Below, piece after piece: positions 47,011-55,579 of a stretch of 64,000 bases of DNA. Each line of letters starts with the position of its first letter. The first letter of the stretch is position 1. The stretch is from GCA-2746795 sp963747345 (GTDB lineage Bacteria > Chloroflexota > Anaerolineae > Promineifilales > Promineifilaceae), in assembly GCA_963747345.1 (NCBI GenBank), contig CAVVFA010000009.1, forward strand, positions 558,001 through 622,000, in the 5' to 3' direction. Both the position numbers and the translations under genes were made by a program. Under the pieces are notes generated by a model. It saw nothing but the letters and a program-made list of their open reading frames with translations, was not told the DNA's origin and searched no databases.

Positions 47011-48735
47011 GTGACAACCAATACGATTCCAAAACAAACGCAGAAACGAACCCTGAAATCTTACTTTCCTATTTTAGAATGGCTGCCTACCTATCAAAAA
47101 AGCTGGTTTCGGGTGGATGTCATGGCGGCACTTACGCTGTGGGCTTTGCTGGTTCCAGAGGCAATGGCTTACGCTGGTATCGCCGGGATGCCACCAGAGA
47201 CAGGACTTTATGCCGCCCCGTTAGCCTTGATTGCCTACGCCATCTTTGGCTCGTCACGCCACCTCAGTGTGGGTCCAAGTTCGGCCGTGGCGGCGCTTTC
47301 TTTTAGTGTGATTGCGGGGCTGGGGGTGGCAGCGGGCAGCCAGGAATTCATCATCTTGACGATTGCCCTGGCGGCAGTGGTCGGCATCATGCTCATCATC
47401 GGCAGTTTTTTGAAACTGGGGGTGCTGGCTGACTTTTTATCCCGTCCGGTGCTAGACGGGTTCGTGGTGGGTGTGGCTATTTCCATCGTCATCGGACAGT
47501 TGGATAAAATCTTGGGGTATGAACCAGAAGGGTATGATTTTGTGCCAGATGTACTTCAGTTTATCGGCCACATCAACCAAGTTCAAATTCCTACCTTAAT
47601 TGTGGGCACAATTAGTCTGGCGCTTCTGTTTGCTTTGCATAAATACACGCCCAAACTGCCTTCCGCGCTAATTGTCTTGTTTTTGGCAATTATCACTTCC
47701 ACTGTGTTCAATTTTGAGGCGATGGGCATCCATATTGTTGGCGAGATTCCGGCGGGACTGCCAAACTTTGGTATTCCCGAAGGGCTTGGTTTGAAGGAGT
47801 TGCTGACTGTCGCGCCGGGGGCTGTGGGCGTGGCCCTGGTGGCTTTTGCCGAATCGGTGGCAATTGCACGGGCGTATGGCACAAAATATGGTTATGAGGT
47901 GGATGCCAATCAGGAACTGCTAGCTATCGGAGCCTCGAATTTAGGCTCTAGTTTTAGCGGTGCATTTATCGTCAATGGCAGTATGTCGCGCACGGCCGCT
48001 GGGGAATCGGCGGGCGCGAAGACGCAAATGGTTTCTTTGGTGGCGGCGGTGGCTATATTGATAACGGCCGTTGCCCTCACCGGACTCTTCTACAATCTGC
48101 CAGAAGCGACATTGGGCGCTATCGTTATCCATGCCGTCTGGAAAAACATAAACTTTACCAAGATTAGCAAATACCGGTCTATTACCACTTTGGATTATGT
48201 GACAGCGATTGTGGCGATGGTGGGTGTGCTGGCGTTTGGCTTGTTAGAAGGGCTGCTTATGGCCGCTTTCCTGGGTCTCATCGCCCTGTTGGCTGGCACA
48301 AAACAACGCAATACCTCTATCTTGGGCAGAGTACCTGACACTGAGGTATACCGCAGTCTGGTCAATTATCCAGACGGTGAAACGTATCCAGGCTTGCTCA
48401 TTCTGCGATTTGACGGTTCCCTTTTCTTTGCCAATTCCCACGATTTTGTAATCGCCGTGCAAAGAGCCATCGCTGCTGCCGAGCCAACCCCGCAAGTGGT
48501 GGTGCTTGATTGTGAATCGATGAATAATATTGACGCAACGGCCGTTATCGCCCTGAAAGAATTTGAAAAGCAGCTAGAGGGCAGCGGTATCCAACTGCGC
48601 ATCGCCCGTGTCAAAGCCAATGTGTATACCATTATGGAACGGGGCGGCTTGATTGAAGAGATTCCGGCAGAACATTTTTATCTATCCGTGCAAACGGCCG
48701 TTAATGCCTATTTAGCAGAACAAAAACAAGGTTAA
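47011..48735 (+). CDS. SulP-family anion transporter with STAS domain
   Basis: 574 aa from GTG 47011 with AGGAGA 10 bp upstream. The transmembrane SulP domain has ~12 segments: ALLVPEAMAYAGIAGMPPET near residue 45 is the family signature, and SVGPSSAVAAL, NGSMSRTAAGESAGAKTQ and LLEGLLMAAFLGLIALLAG follow. A C-terminal STAS domain (residues ~440-570, LLILRFDGSLFFANSH, VVLDCESMNNIDATAVIAL) shares the fold of anti-sigma-factor antagonists. It probably takes up sulfate or bicarbonate; the substrate is not resolvable. Co-transcribed with the following transporter gene 10 bp away. Confidence 0.9.
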   Translation: MTTNTIPKQTQKRTLKSYFPILEWLPTYQKSWFRVDVMAALTLWALLVPEAMAYAGIAGMPPETGLYAAPLALIAYAIFGSSRHLSVGPSSAVAALSFSVIAGLGVAAGSQEFIILTIALAAVVGIMLIIGSFLKLGVLADFLSRPVLDGFVVGVAISIVIGQLDKILGYEPEGYDFVPDVLQFIGHINQVQIPTLIVGTISLALLFALHKYTPKLPSALIVLFLAIITSTVFNFEAMGIHIVGEIPAGLPNFGIPEGLGLKELLTVAPGAVGVALVAFAESVAIARAYGTKYGYEVDANQELLAIGASNLGSSFSGAFIVNGSMSRTAAGESAGAKTQMVSLVAAVAILITAVALTGLFYNLPEATLGAIVIHAVWKNINFTKISKYRSITTLDYVTAIVAMVGVLAFGLLEGLLMAAFLGLIALLAGTKQRNTSILGRVPDTEVYRSLVNYPDGETYPGLLILRFDGSLFFANSHDFVIAVQRAIAAAEPTPQVVVLDCESMNNIDATAVIALKEFEKQLEGSGIQLRIARVKANVYTIMERGGLIEEIPAEHFYLSVQTAVNAYLAEQKQG

Positions 48736-48745
48736 TCAGTGCCAT

Positions 48746-49759
48746 ATGAAACTAAATGACCACATCGCTCCGATAACCCTGGCCCTGGCTGGCATCGCCC
48801 TAGTTGGCATTGTCCTCGTTATGATTTCTTGGGCAGCACCCGTCCTGACGCCGATTATGTTGGGCTGGTATCTAACGGCTTTATCGCTGCCAGGGTATTT
48901 TTGGCTGCAAAAACGAGGCGTCAAACCAGTTATCGCCTTGCTGCTTTTAATTTTGGCGATATTTATGGGGGGTGTCGTCATTGGCCTGTTGGCTATCGCT
49001 TCGGTCAACAGTTTGCAAGAGGGTCTCCACCTTTACCTTGACAACCTGGATGCAGTCGCGGCCAATCTGCAAGCCGCCGCCGGGGATGCCGGCGCGAACA
49101 TGAATATCTCCGGAATGCTGGGCAGCGCTGGGCTGGGCAATTTGTTGGTAAAACTGCTGCCGATGATTATTGATGCGATCAGCAGTTTCTTTTTTGCGCT
49201 GATATTGGTTGCATTTTTTCTCATCGAGGCGCCCCGTTTTCAAAAGCTTTTGCAAAACGATTTAATCGACCGACCTGCTCTCAGCCAGATGCCACAATTG
49301 ATGAAAACGGCCGTTTCCTATTTTGGCATTCGCACCCGACTCAATTTGATGACAGGGCTTAGTTTCACTTTGTGGTTGGCTTTGCTGGGCGTTGATTATG
49401 CACCACTCTGGGGTATTCTCACCTTTTTCCTCAGTTATATTCCCTACATCGGTTTGTTTACCGCCATGATTCCGCCAACCGTGCTGGCAATCGCAGAATT
49501 TGGTCTCACGCGCGGGGTGTTAGTTGTTGTGGGCGCAGTGACCCTCAATTTGATCGTGGAAAACGTGTTGGAACCCGCATATACCGGCAAAAAACTCAGC
49601 CTGTCACCTTCTGTTGTCTTCATTTCCTTTTTTATATGGGGGTGGTTGTTGGGGCCAGTTGGCGCGTTGTTATCCATGCCGATTACAGTGATGCTCATGC
49701 TCGTCCTGGATCAGCATGAAAGCACCCAATGGCTATCAAAAATAATTGGGCGTACCTAA
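48746..49759 (+). CDS. AI-2E family transporter (PerM/TqsA-like)
   Basis: A 337-aa polytopic protein of the AI-2E transporter superfamily with about eight membrane segments. The family-typical central hydrophilic loop (NSLQEGLHLYLDNLDAVAAN) and the C-terminal block GPVGALLSMPITVMLMLVLD are present. The substrate may be any small hydrophilic metabolite, since many members do not carry AI-2. It lies 10 bp after the SulP gene and is probably in one operon. No RBS is obvious, so translation may be coupled. Confidence 0.87.
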   Translation: MKLNDHIAPITLALAGIALVGIVLVMISWAAPVLTPIMLGWYLTALSLPGYFWLQKRGVKPVIALLLLILAIFMGGVVIGLLAIASVNSLQEGLHLYLDNLDAVAANLQAAAGDAGANMNISGMLGSAGLGNLLVKLLPMIIDAISSFFFALILVAFFLIEAPRFQKLLQNDLIDRPALSQMPQLMKTAVSYFGIRTRLNLMTGLSFTLWLALLGVDYAPLWGILTFFLSYIPYIGLFTAMIPPTVLAIAEFGLTRGVLVVVGAVTLNLIVENVLEPAYTGKKLSLSPSVVFISFFIWGWLLGPVGALLSMPITVMLMLVLDQHESTQWLSKIIGRT

Positions 49760-49953
49760 CAAAAATAACAAACACGGGCGGGAGTTGAAAACGGCCGTGC
49801 TATCCATCTCCTTGAAAAAAATCATCTTACAACAACAAACCAATTGTTGACACATAGCAGCGTTACACCCACCGTTCATTTAGTTGACGTAATCAGATAT
49901 TTTCATAGATAATGAGGCCGACTTTCGCAAGAACATATCAGGAGGAAAACAGC

Positions 49954-52794
49954 ATGGAAGACAATCAATTTGATTTTGATGAAGATCAATGGAGAACAGA
50001 AAGTGAAGTGGATGATTATTCCGCAACTGATAGTAATGTGGATGAACAAGGTAGAGAAGCCACTGAAGCCGGGAAAGAGGAATCCAAAGATAACGATCCA
50101 ATGATCAAAATATTGAACATTATAATCGTTGTTCTGGTTATCATCGCTTGCGGTGTACTCAGCTACCTAGCCTATCTCTTCATTACAGATAGGTTTGGCG
50201 ATAATTCCGCAACACCGCCCCCACAACTTCCTGGGCAAACAGAAAACGCCTGGAATCGTATTAACGAGTCAGGCAAAATCATCGTGGGGACATCGCTAGA
50301 TTACCCGCCATTTGAATATTACGACAAAGAGTACCGGGTTACTGGGTATGATATTGCCCTCATTAACGAAATTGCTCGCCGCTGGGGTGTTACCACAGAC
50401 ATCAGAGACATCGCCTTTGATGGCCTGGGGAATTCAGTAATCATGGGCAACGTAGACTTAGCCATTTCTGCGATTTCTGTCACTACAGAGCGGGAAAAAT
50501 ATGTCGAGTTCTCCAATGTCTATTACGTAGGCGAAGATGCGATTTTGGCAAACAGCAATGGCAATATCCAGTCTGTGGGCAATATTCGAGACCTGGCTCA
50601 ATATACCATTGGCGTGCAGCGCGGCTCTGTCTACGCCGATTTCGTACGCGAAAACATGGTGGCGACAGGGTTGATGCCTGAAAGTAATTTATTTGAATAT
50701 CTGGCAGCACCTGATGCGGTACGCGATCTTGTTGAGAACCGTGTGCAAGTTGTGATGCTTGATCTAAAACCAGCCCAAGTCGCCACGGCAGAGCAACCTG
50801 TGAAAATTGTGGGACAAGGGCTCAATCAACAACGATTAGCGATTGCTATTCAATTCGGGCAACCGGAATTACAAAATCAACTCAACGCCACCCTGGCTGA
50901 GATGAATAATGACGGCACGATGAGCAAGTTAGCACAGACGTATTTGAATGTGTCTGAACTCATCCCGCCCGACCCACCCGTCACCCCCTCACCAACCGCC
51001 ACACCGAACCCAGCCGCCACGCCTGAGCCAGAAAAGTGCATCGACGATGCCTCTTTCGTGGAAGATTTAAGCTTCGATGACCAAAACATGACGAATTTGC
51101 CCCAATTGTCGCCAGGACAGCCTTTCCGAAAGGGGTGGCGGCTGCGTAATTCCGGCTCCTGCACCTGGGACAGCACCTATCGCCTAAACTATGATGAGGG
51201 CAACTCGCCGGCTTCGCGCATGAATGGTGCGCCTGTTTTTGTGGTAGGAACCGTTGCTCCAGGGCAGACATTTGATTTTTGGGTGAATTTAATTGCACCG
51301 TTGGAACCAGGCGAATATGTTGGCTTCTGGAATATGATAAGTGGCGCAAATGAGGCGTTTGGTTCTCGTGTATGGGTGGCGATTGAAGTTGTTGGCCCTG
51401 CTACGCCCACACCTGTGGCGACCGCTACGCCTTCAACCGACATCTCATTTACAGTAAACGTGACGTCTATTCAGGCAGGTCAGTGTGTCACGTTTTCCTG
51501 GTCTGTGACCAATGCGAGTGCGGTTTATTTCTATGCTTTGGGCGAAAATTGGTGGGAAAACCCCGTGCCGTTAATCGGCAACAGGGTTGAATGTCCACCC
51601 GCAACAACCACGTATGAATTGCGTGTGGTAAGAACAAATGGCTCGGTTGTGGTCCAGCAACTCACGATTAACGTAGCAGCTAATCCTGACGCCCCGAGAA
51701 TTAATCGGTTCACTGTTGTTCCAAACTTGATTGTTTCTGGTGAATGTGTTCGCCTACAATGGCAGGTGAGTGGCGATGTTTCAAGCATTACACTTTTCCG
51801 TGATACAACAGCAATTCGGCCGCAAGCGCCGGTCAGTGGACAGATGGATGATTGTCCACCAGGAGCAGGGCAGTATGTGTATAAGTTGGAAGCAAGGGGG
51901 CCAGGCGGTAACAGTGTGGCGCAAGAGACGGTTAGTGTAACAGAACCGACGCAACCGACGGCAACGGCCGTTCCCCCAACTGCCACAGCGACATCTCTGC
52001 CACCAACGGCCGTTCCGCCGCCTACAATCACACCAGCGCCCAATACCCCAACGGCCGTTCCGCCAACCGCCACGCCATTACCCACCGCCACTCCTTTGCC
52101 CACCTTAGCACCGACGGCAACGGCCGTTCCGCCCAGCATCACCAATTTCACCGTCAACCCCAAGCAGATTCAAGCAGGTGATTGTGTAACAGTGGTGTGG
52201 TCAGTGACAGGGAACGTTTCCAACATTCAGTTTGCTAAGAATGGGACGGTGGTGCATCAAACGAACACCGTCAGTGGCACGGCTCCCGATTGCAGCAATA
52301 CTGAAGCTGGCACTGTGACCTACACGCTCAGCGCCAGCAACCATTCAGGGCAAAGTGATACAGCGGATCAAGTGGTGACGATAACGGCCGTTCAGCCCAC
52401 CCCAGCCCCCACCGCCGCCCCGCTCCCCATCGTTGGCGAGTGGCAGTTGTTAACCTATCGGGATGGCACGGGCGTGATGGCAAATGTCGTGAGCAATACC
52501 GCCTTAACCGCCAGTTTCTTGGCCGATAATCGCGCTATGGGCTTTGCTGGCTGCAACTCCTTCAACGCCTCCTACCGTGCTGATGCCAGCAATCTCACCA
52601 TCCAAGGAATAACAGCAACCAAACAAAGCTGTCCAGATGAAGCACTCATGGCCCAAGAAACAGCCTATTTGGCAAATCTAGCGGACGCCGCCACGTATGT
52701 GGTAAATGGCGACCAAATGACGATTAACAACAGTCAAGGTCAACCGCTGCTGACGTATAAAACGCTGGTAGTTGCTGTGCCATTTGGCGGCTAA
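49954..52794 (+). CDS. Membrane-anchored solute-binding, NBR1-Ig, Ig-like and META protein
   Basis: 946 aa from ATG 49954 (AGGAGG before it; an ATG 42 bp earlier lacks one). An acidic cytoplasmic N-terminus (~50 aa) is followed by one membrane segment (ILNIIIVVLVIIACGVLSYL), then an amino-acid-type solute-binding domain (IIVGTSLDYPPFEYYDKEYR, GYDIALINEIARRWGV). An NBR1-like Ig domain follows (FRKGWRLRNSGSCTWDSTYR), then three Ig-like domains that begin SIQAGQCVTFSWSVT, NLIVSGECVRLQWQVS and QIQAGDCVTVVWSVT, a Thr/Pro linker with five palindromes, and a C-terminal META domain (FAGCNSFNASYR). No ABC permease is nearby. A sensor or capture protein on the surface is plausible. Confidence 0.85.
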   Translation: MEDNQFDFDEDQWRTESEVDDYSATDSNVDEQGREATEAGKEESKDNDPMIKILNIIIVVLVIIACGVLSYLAYLFITDRFGDNSATPPPQLPGQTENAWNRINESGKIIVGTSLDYPPFEYYDKEYRVTGYDIALINEIARRWGVTTDIRDIAFDGLGNSVIMGNVDLAISAISVTTEREKYVEFSNVYYVGEDAILANSNGNIQSVGNIRDLAQYTIGVQRGSVYADFVRENMVATGLMPESNLFEYLAAPDAVRDLVENRVQVVMLDLKPAQVATAEQPVKIVGQGLNQQRLAIAIQFGQPELQNQLNATLAEMNNDGTMSKLAQTYLNVSELIPPDPPVTPSPTATPNPAATPEPEKCIDDASFVEDLSFDDQNMTNLPQLSPGQPFRKGWRLRNSGSCTWDSTYRLNYDEGNSPASRMNGAPVFVVGTVAPGQTFDFWVNLIAPLEPGEYVGFWNMISGANEAFGSRVWVAIEVVGPATPTPVATATPSTDISFTVNVTSIQAGQCVTFSWSVTNASAVYFYALGENWWENPVPLIGNRVECPPATTTYELRVVRTNGSVVVQQLTINVAANPDAPRINRFTVVPNLIVSGECVRLQWQVSGDVSSITLFRDTTAIRPQAPVSGQMDDCPPGAGQYVYKLEARGPGGNSVAQETVSVTEPTQPTATAVPPTATATSLPPTAVPPPTITPAPNTPTAVPPTATPLPTATPLPTLAPTATAVPPSITNFTVNPKQIQAGDCVTVVWSVTGNVSNIQFAKNGTVVHQTNTVSGTAPDCSNTEAGTVTYTLSASNHSGQSDTADQVVTITAVQPTPAPTAAPLPIVGEWQLLTYRDGTGVMANVVSNTALTASFLADNRAMGFAGCNSFNASYRADASNLTIQGITATKQSCPDEALMAQETAYLANLADAATYVVNGDQMTINNSQGQPLLTYKTLVVAVPFGG

Positions 52795-52806
52795 CCTAAA
52801 AAAAGA

Positions 52807-52847
52807 GAGTGTAGATTAGAGATTCATCAAATCTCTAATCTACACTC
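52807..52847. terminator. 18-bp hairpin between convergent genes
   Basis: GAGTGTAGATTAGAGATT (52807-52824) and its exact complement (52830-52847) with CATCA loop; a second partial repeat follows to 52865. Likely bidirectional terminator. Confidence 0.75.
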
Positions 52848-52883
52848 TAATCTAATCTACACTCTCAGCTCATGCAGAAACGC

Positions 52884-54029
52884 TTATTTCGTGATGAAAT
52901 TTATGTCGTCAATAACCACACCACCGTAAGTAATCGACGCATTCTGGGAGTCATTTAGAGAAATACCACGAAATGACACGGGGAAATCAATTCGATCGTT
53001 GCTGGGGCCGCTAATATGGAATATCAACTCAGCATTAGGTCCCGCGAAAGTTGCTTCCATCTCTTCCCAGCCTTCGTGCAAAATGGAACCTAGCGGAATA
53101 AGCCAAGTCTCAAGCTCATTATCCAATATCCACACGCCTAAAAAGTGACCAGAGCGATTGCCATACACCCACAACCGCACTGTGTTTGGTTGGTCGGGGA
53201 CGGGATGAATTTGTGTAAAAACGGCCGTTTCGTCTTCTAATGTATTGAAAAAATAACACAACCAGGCGGCGTGTGATCCGGATTTTTGCAATAGATCGGT
53301 TTGTAGAAATGCACCATAGGTATTTTCACTGCGCATCCACGATCCAAATTCTTCAAAATCGATGGGCATTTTATCAACCCGATTCGCTGGCCCCACTTTA
53401 TGATAAAGATTCCCACCGCATATCGGTGCTGGGGTGAATGCCACGGGTGAGGTTCCCTCTGCCGAGATAGAAGCATCTTCAATTACAGCCGCTGGAGAAA
53501 GCGTGGTCGCTGGAGAAAGCGTGGTCGCTGGAGAAAGCGTGGTCGCTGGAGAAAGCGTGGTGGTAGGAATTGGCTGCGCCACATTATCAGCACTAACCGA
53601 TTTTACGGGAGCAGGGGTTTGGGGCAGCGGCGTGGTCACAACGACTTGATTTATAACCAGGGCGTCAACATGACTCGCCAAATTGCCGACCACAAGGGCG
53701 CTGCCTGAACTAGCACCACCTACGACAAGCGCTGCATCTCCATTTGGATTTGAAACGGCCGTTTCCGTCCCCGTTTCAGGCTGTTCAGCAAACCCTCCAC
53801 CAAGCCCCTCAACCTCATACATACCAAACCCGGCAACAGGGATGGGATCCGGCATCCTTTCTGCGGCAGGTGTTAGCTGAAAGGCTGTGTGCATTGTGGG
53901 GGTCAGTTCCACAGGCGGCAATCCGATCAAATTTACAGGGTCGGTCTCGGTAATACCACAAGCGGATAATAGAACAACCAGCACAAGAAATACAATTGTA
54001 ATATCCAGCAAACTTCGAGATATTTTCAT
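52884..54029 (-). CDS. Lipoprotein with TTLSPA repeats and beta domain
   Basis: 381 aa from ATG 54029; an upstream in-frame ATG would break the signal peptide. The signal sequence has the lipobox LLSACG. A low-complexity middle follows with PATTLSPATTLSPATTLSPA (an 18-bp tandem repeat in DNA). A C-terminal globular domain of ~190 aa (YHKVGPANRVDKMPIDFEEF, LWVYGNRSGHFLGVWILDN, GGVVIDDINFITK) has the look of a carbohydrate-binding-type beta sandwich. Function unknown. It is surface-anchored by inference from the lipobox. Confidence 0.75.
   Translation of the reverse strand: MKISRSLLDITIVFLVLVVLLSACGITETDPVNLIGLPPVELTPTMHTAFQLTPAAERMPDPIPVAGFGMYEVEGLGGGFAEQPETGTETAVSNPNGDAALVVGGASSGSALVVGNLASHVDALVINQVVVTTPLPQTPAPVKSVSADNVAQPIPTTTLSPATTLSPATTLSPATTLSPAAVIEDASISAEGTSPVAFTPAPICGGNLYHKVGPANRVDKMPIDFEEFGSWMRSENTYGAFLQTDLLQKSGSHAAWLCYFFNTLEDETAVFTQIHPVPDQPNTVRLWVYGNRSGHFLGVWILDNELETWLIPLGSILHEGWEEMEATFAGPNAELIFHISGPSNDRIDFPVSFRGISLNDSQNASITYGGVVIDDINFITK
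53491..53562. repeat. 18-bp tandem repeat, four copies
   Basis: GCTGGAGAAAGCGTGGTC repeats four times (53491, 53509, 53527, 53545), the last with one substitution. On the minus strand it codes for the TTLSPA repeats. Copy-number variation would stay in frame. Confidence 0.95.
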
Positions 54030-54218
54030 GTTTACAACACGGGCAATATGTGCACATGCCCTTTTCAAACCTAGATTAAAGATTCTTTATAAGCCACCCA
54101 CTCAATAGACAAAATAATCAGAAATGACCATGCAAAACGGCCGTTTCCATTTTTCTTTCCGCCAAAGAATAACCAATACCGCTTACAAAAAAACTGTCAT
54201 TCAAAACAACGACAGCCG

Positions 54219-55175
54219 TCAAGAAGGTGGGAAGCCAACCAACTTCAACGACTTCTGGCGCAACACACTCCGCTCAAAGCGACCATCTCGGTCTGTCCAC
54301 TTCACCATCGACATGATTCCCTGGTCAATTTCTAGCCCAGTTAAATAGCCCGGTGTAATACAATGCCCCGTATTGATGTGTGGCAGTTCATCATTTCGGG
54401 GGAAGTTGATTATATGGGTATGCCCGCTGATCACAATCTGCTGCTTTTTCGCCAGCCACAATTGGATGGCTGATTCCAACTCATATGCTTTCGTCAAGGC
54501 CCACTCGCCAAACCAGACAGGCAATCGCTGTAATCTAACTGGTTCCGCTAAATCCGGCTTTGGCTCGGCAAAATGATGGAATTTATCAATGCCCCCGCGC
54601 AGCAAATACCGCATCACATTTCGGCTTTGCCAACGATGAAAATCCCATTTTTTATCCCCATTAGGATCAGCTTGATGACCGTGAACCGCGAACAGTTTTT
54701 GCCCAGTCGGTGAATACGTCAACCGCAATCCTTGATACACCGGGATGCCATCCTTCTCCAGCGCATCAAAAAGCCCGCTGGGAGAGTCATGGTTGCCAAT
54801 AATGAGATGCAACCGATCCCGCTGCGAAAATTTGGCAAACAGATCGAATATTTGGCTGTAAGTCCGCCGAATATCATTGAAATTAGGATTGTGCCACAAT
54901 TCATCCCCATCCCCGACTTCTACAAAGGTATATTCCTCGTTATAGTAATGGGTGAGCGCATGAAGAAACAGGTTGGCATTGGGGGCAAACATGTCATCCC
55001 GATTATTCACACCACGATGTGCATCACTGATGAAAAACAGGCGGGAATAATTATCAAAGGAACGGTGTGGGGAGAGTTGGTACGCCTTATCCAATTGGGC
55101 ATGAGCTATATCATGCCACTCCTTCACTAAATAGTCCGTCTGTGACCATGTTACCGCATTTTCAATACGTGCCAT
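54219..55175 (-). CDS. Calcineurin-like metallophosphoesterase
   Basis: 318 aa from ATG 55175 (AAAGGA upstream). Metal-ligand motifs in order: FISDAHRGV, VEVGDGDELW, IIGNHDSPSG, AVHGHQAD and ISGHTHIIN. This set identifies a two-metal phosphoesterase of the UDP-2,3-diacylglucosamine hydrolase/phosphodiesterase-like group, and the DGDELWH variant suggests a specialised member. No signal peptide. The substrate cannot be told from sequence. It is followed downstream by the lipoprotein gene on the same strand, 190 bp away. Confidence 0.87.
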   Translation of the reverse strand: MARIENAVTWSQTDYLVKEWHDIAHAQLDKAYQLSPHRSFDNYSRLFFISDAHRGVNNRDDMFAPNANLFLHALTHYYNEEYTFVEVGDGDELWHNPNFNDIRRTYSQIFDLFAKFSQRDRLHLIIGNHDSPSGLFDALEKDGIPVYQGLRLTYSPTGQKLFAVHGHQADPNGDKKWDFHRWQSRNVMRYLLRGGIDKFHHFAEPKPDLAEPVRLQRLPVWFGEWALTKAYELESAIQLWLAKKQQIVISGHTHIINFPRNDELPHINTGHCITPGYLTGLEIDQGIMSMVKWTDRDGRFERSVLRQKSLKLVGFPPS

Positions 55176-55304
55176 AACTGCGTGTCCTTTACAGAAGCGG
55201 CAGGAAACCGCTGGTTTTTTTACAACAATCTCACAGTCTAGCATGGGGAACGGCCGTTTGCCATTAAATATTCATAATCGTTCACCCCCCTTGCTGACAA
55301 AGTT

Positions 55305-55377
55305 ATCATTCCCGCAGGTTTTTAGCGGGAATCCATCCGCGTAGCTGTGGATTCCCGCTACAGCCTGCGGGAATGAC
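55305..55377. repeat. Hairpin repeat with CATTCCCGC ends
   Basis: ATCATTCCCGCAGG at the start and CCTGCGGGAATGAC at the end are complements, and the inner GCGGGAATCCA/TGGATTCCCGC arms nest inside. It resembles the ATTCCC/GGGAAT core of REP-like repeats known in other bacteria. No second copy was found in the window. Confidence 0.6.
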
Positions 55378-55420
55378 GGTGGGGACTGAACGAGTACAAA
55401 TATTCATACTATTTGACACT

Positions 55421-55447
55421 GGCATTTCTGGCATTTCTGGCATTTCT
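55421..55447. repeat. 9-bp tandem repeat GGCATTTCT, three copies
   Basis: Three exact copies at 55421, 55430 and 55439. A short frame through it would encode Leu-Ala-Phe repeats, but there is no RBS and I consider it non-coding. Confidence 0.7.
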
Positions 55448-55459
55448 GGTTTTGGGGTG

Positions 55460-55545
55460 TAGTCGCGGCATCCTTGCCGCGTTTACACCTGCGCGGCAAG
55501 GATGCCGCGCAGGTGTAAAGGACATTGTTAAGCTTTTTGAACCAT
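55460..55545. repeat. Dispersed hairpin element, copy B (inverted relative to 6998)
   Basis: CGCGGCATCCTTGCCGCG, TTTACACC and a second hairpin half, then on the minus strand ATGGTTCAAAAAGCTTAACA, which matches the start of copy A at 6998. One unit therefore occurs twice in the window in opposite orientations, both times in intergenic DNA. Confidence 0.65.
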
Positions 55546-55579
55546 CCCCCAAATTCAAAAAAACGCCAGTGTCCACTTC

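Noticed and set aside
46667..47014. 115-codon plus-strand frame in the divergent spacer
   Set aside because: Low-complexity translation with no family features, overlapping the methyltransferase start region.
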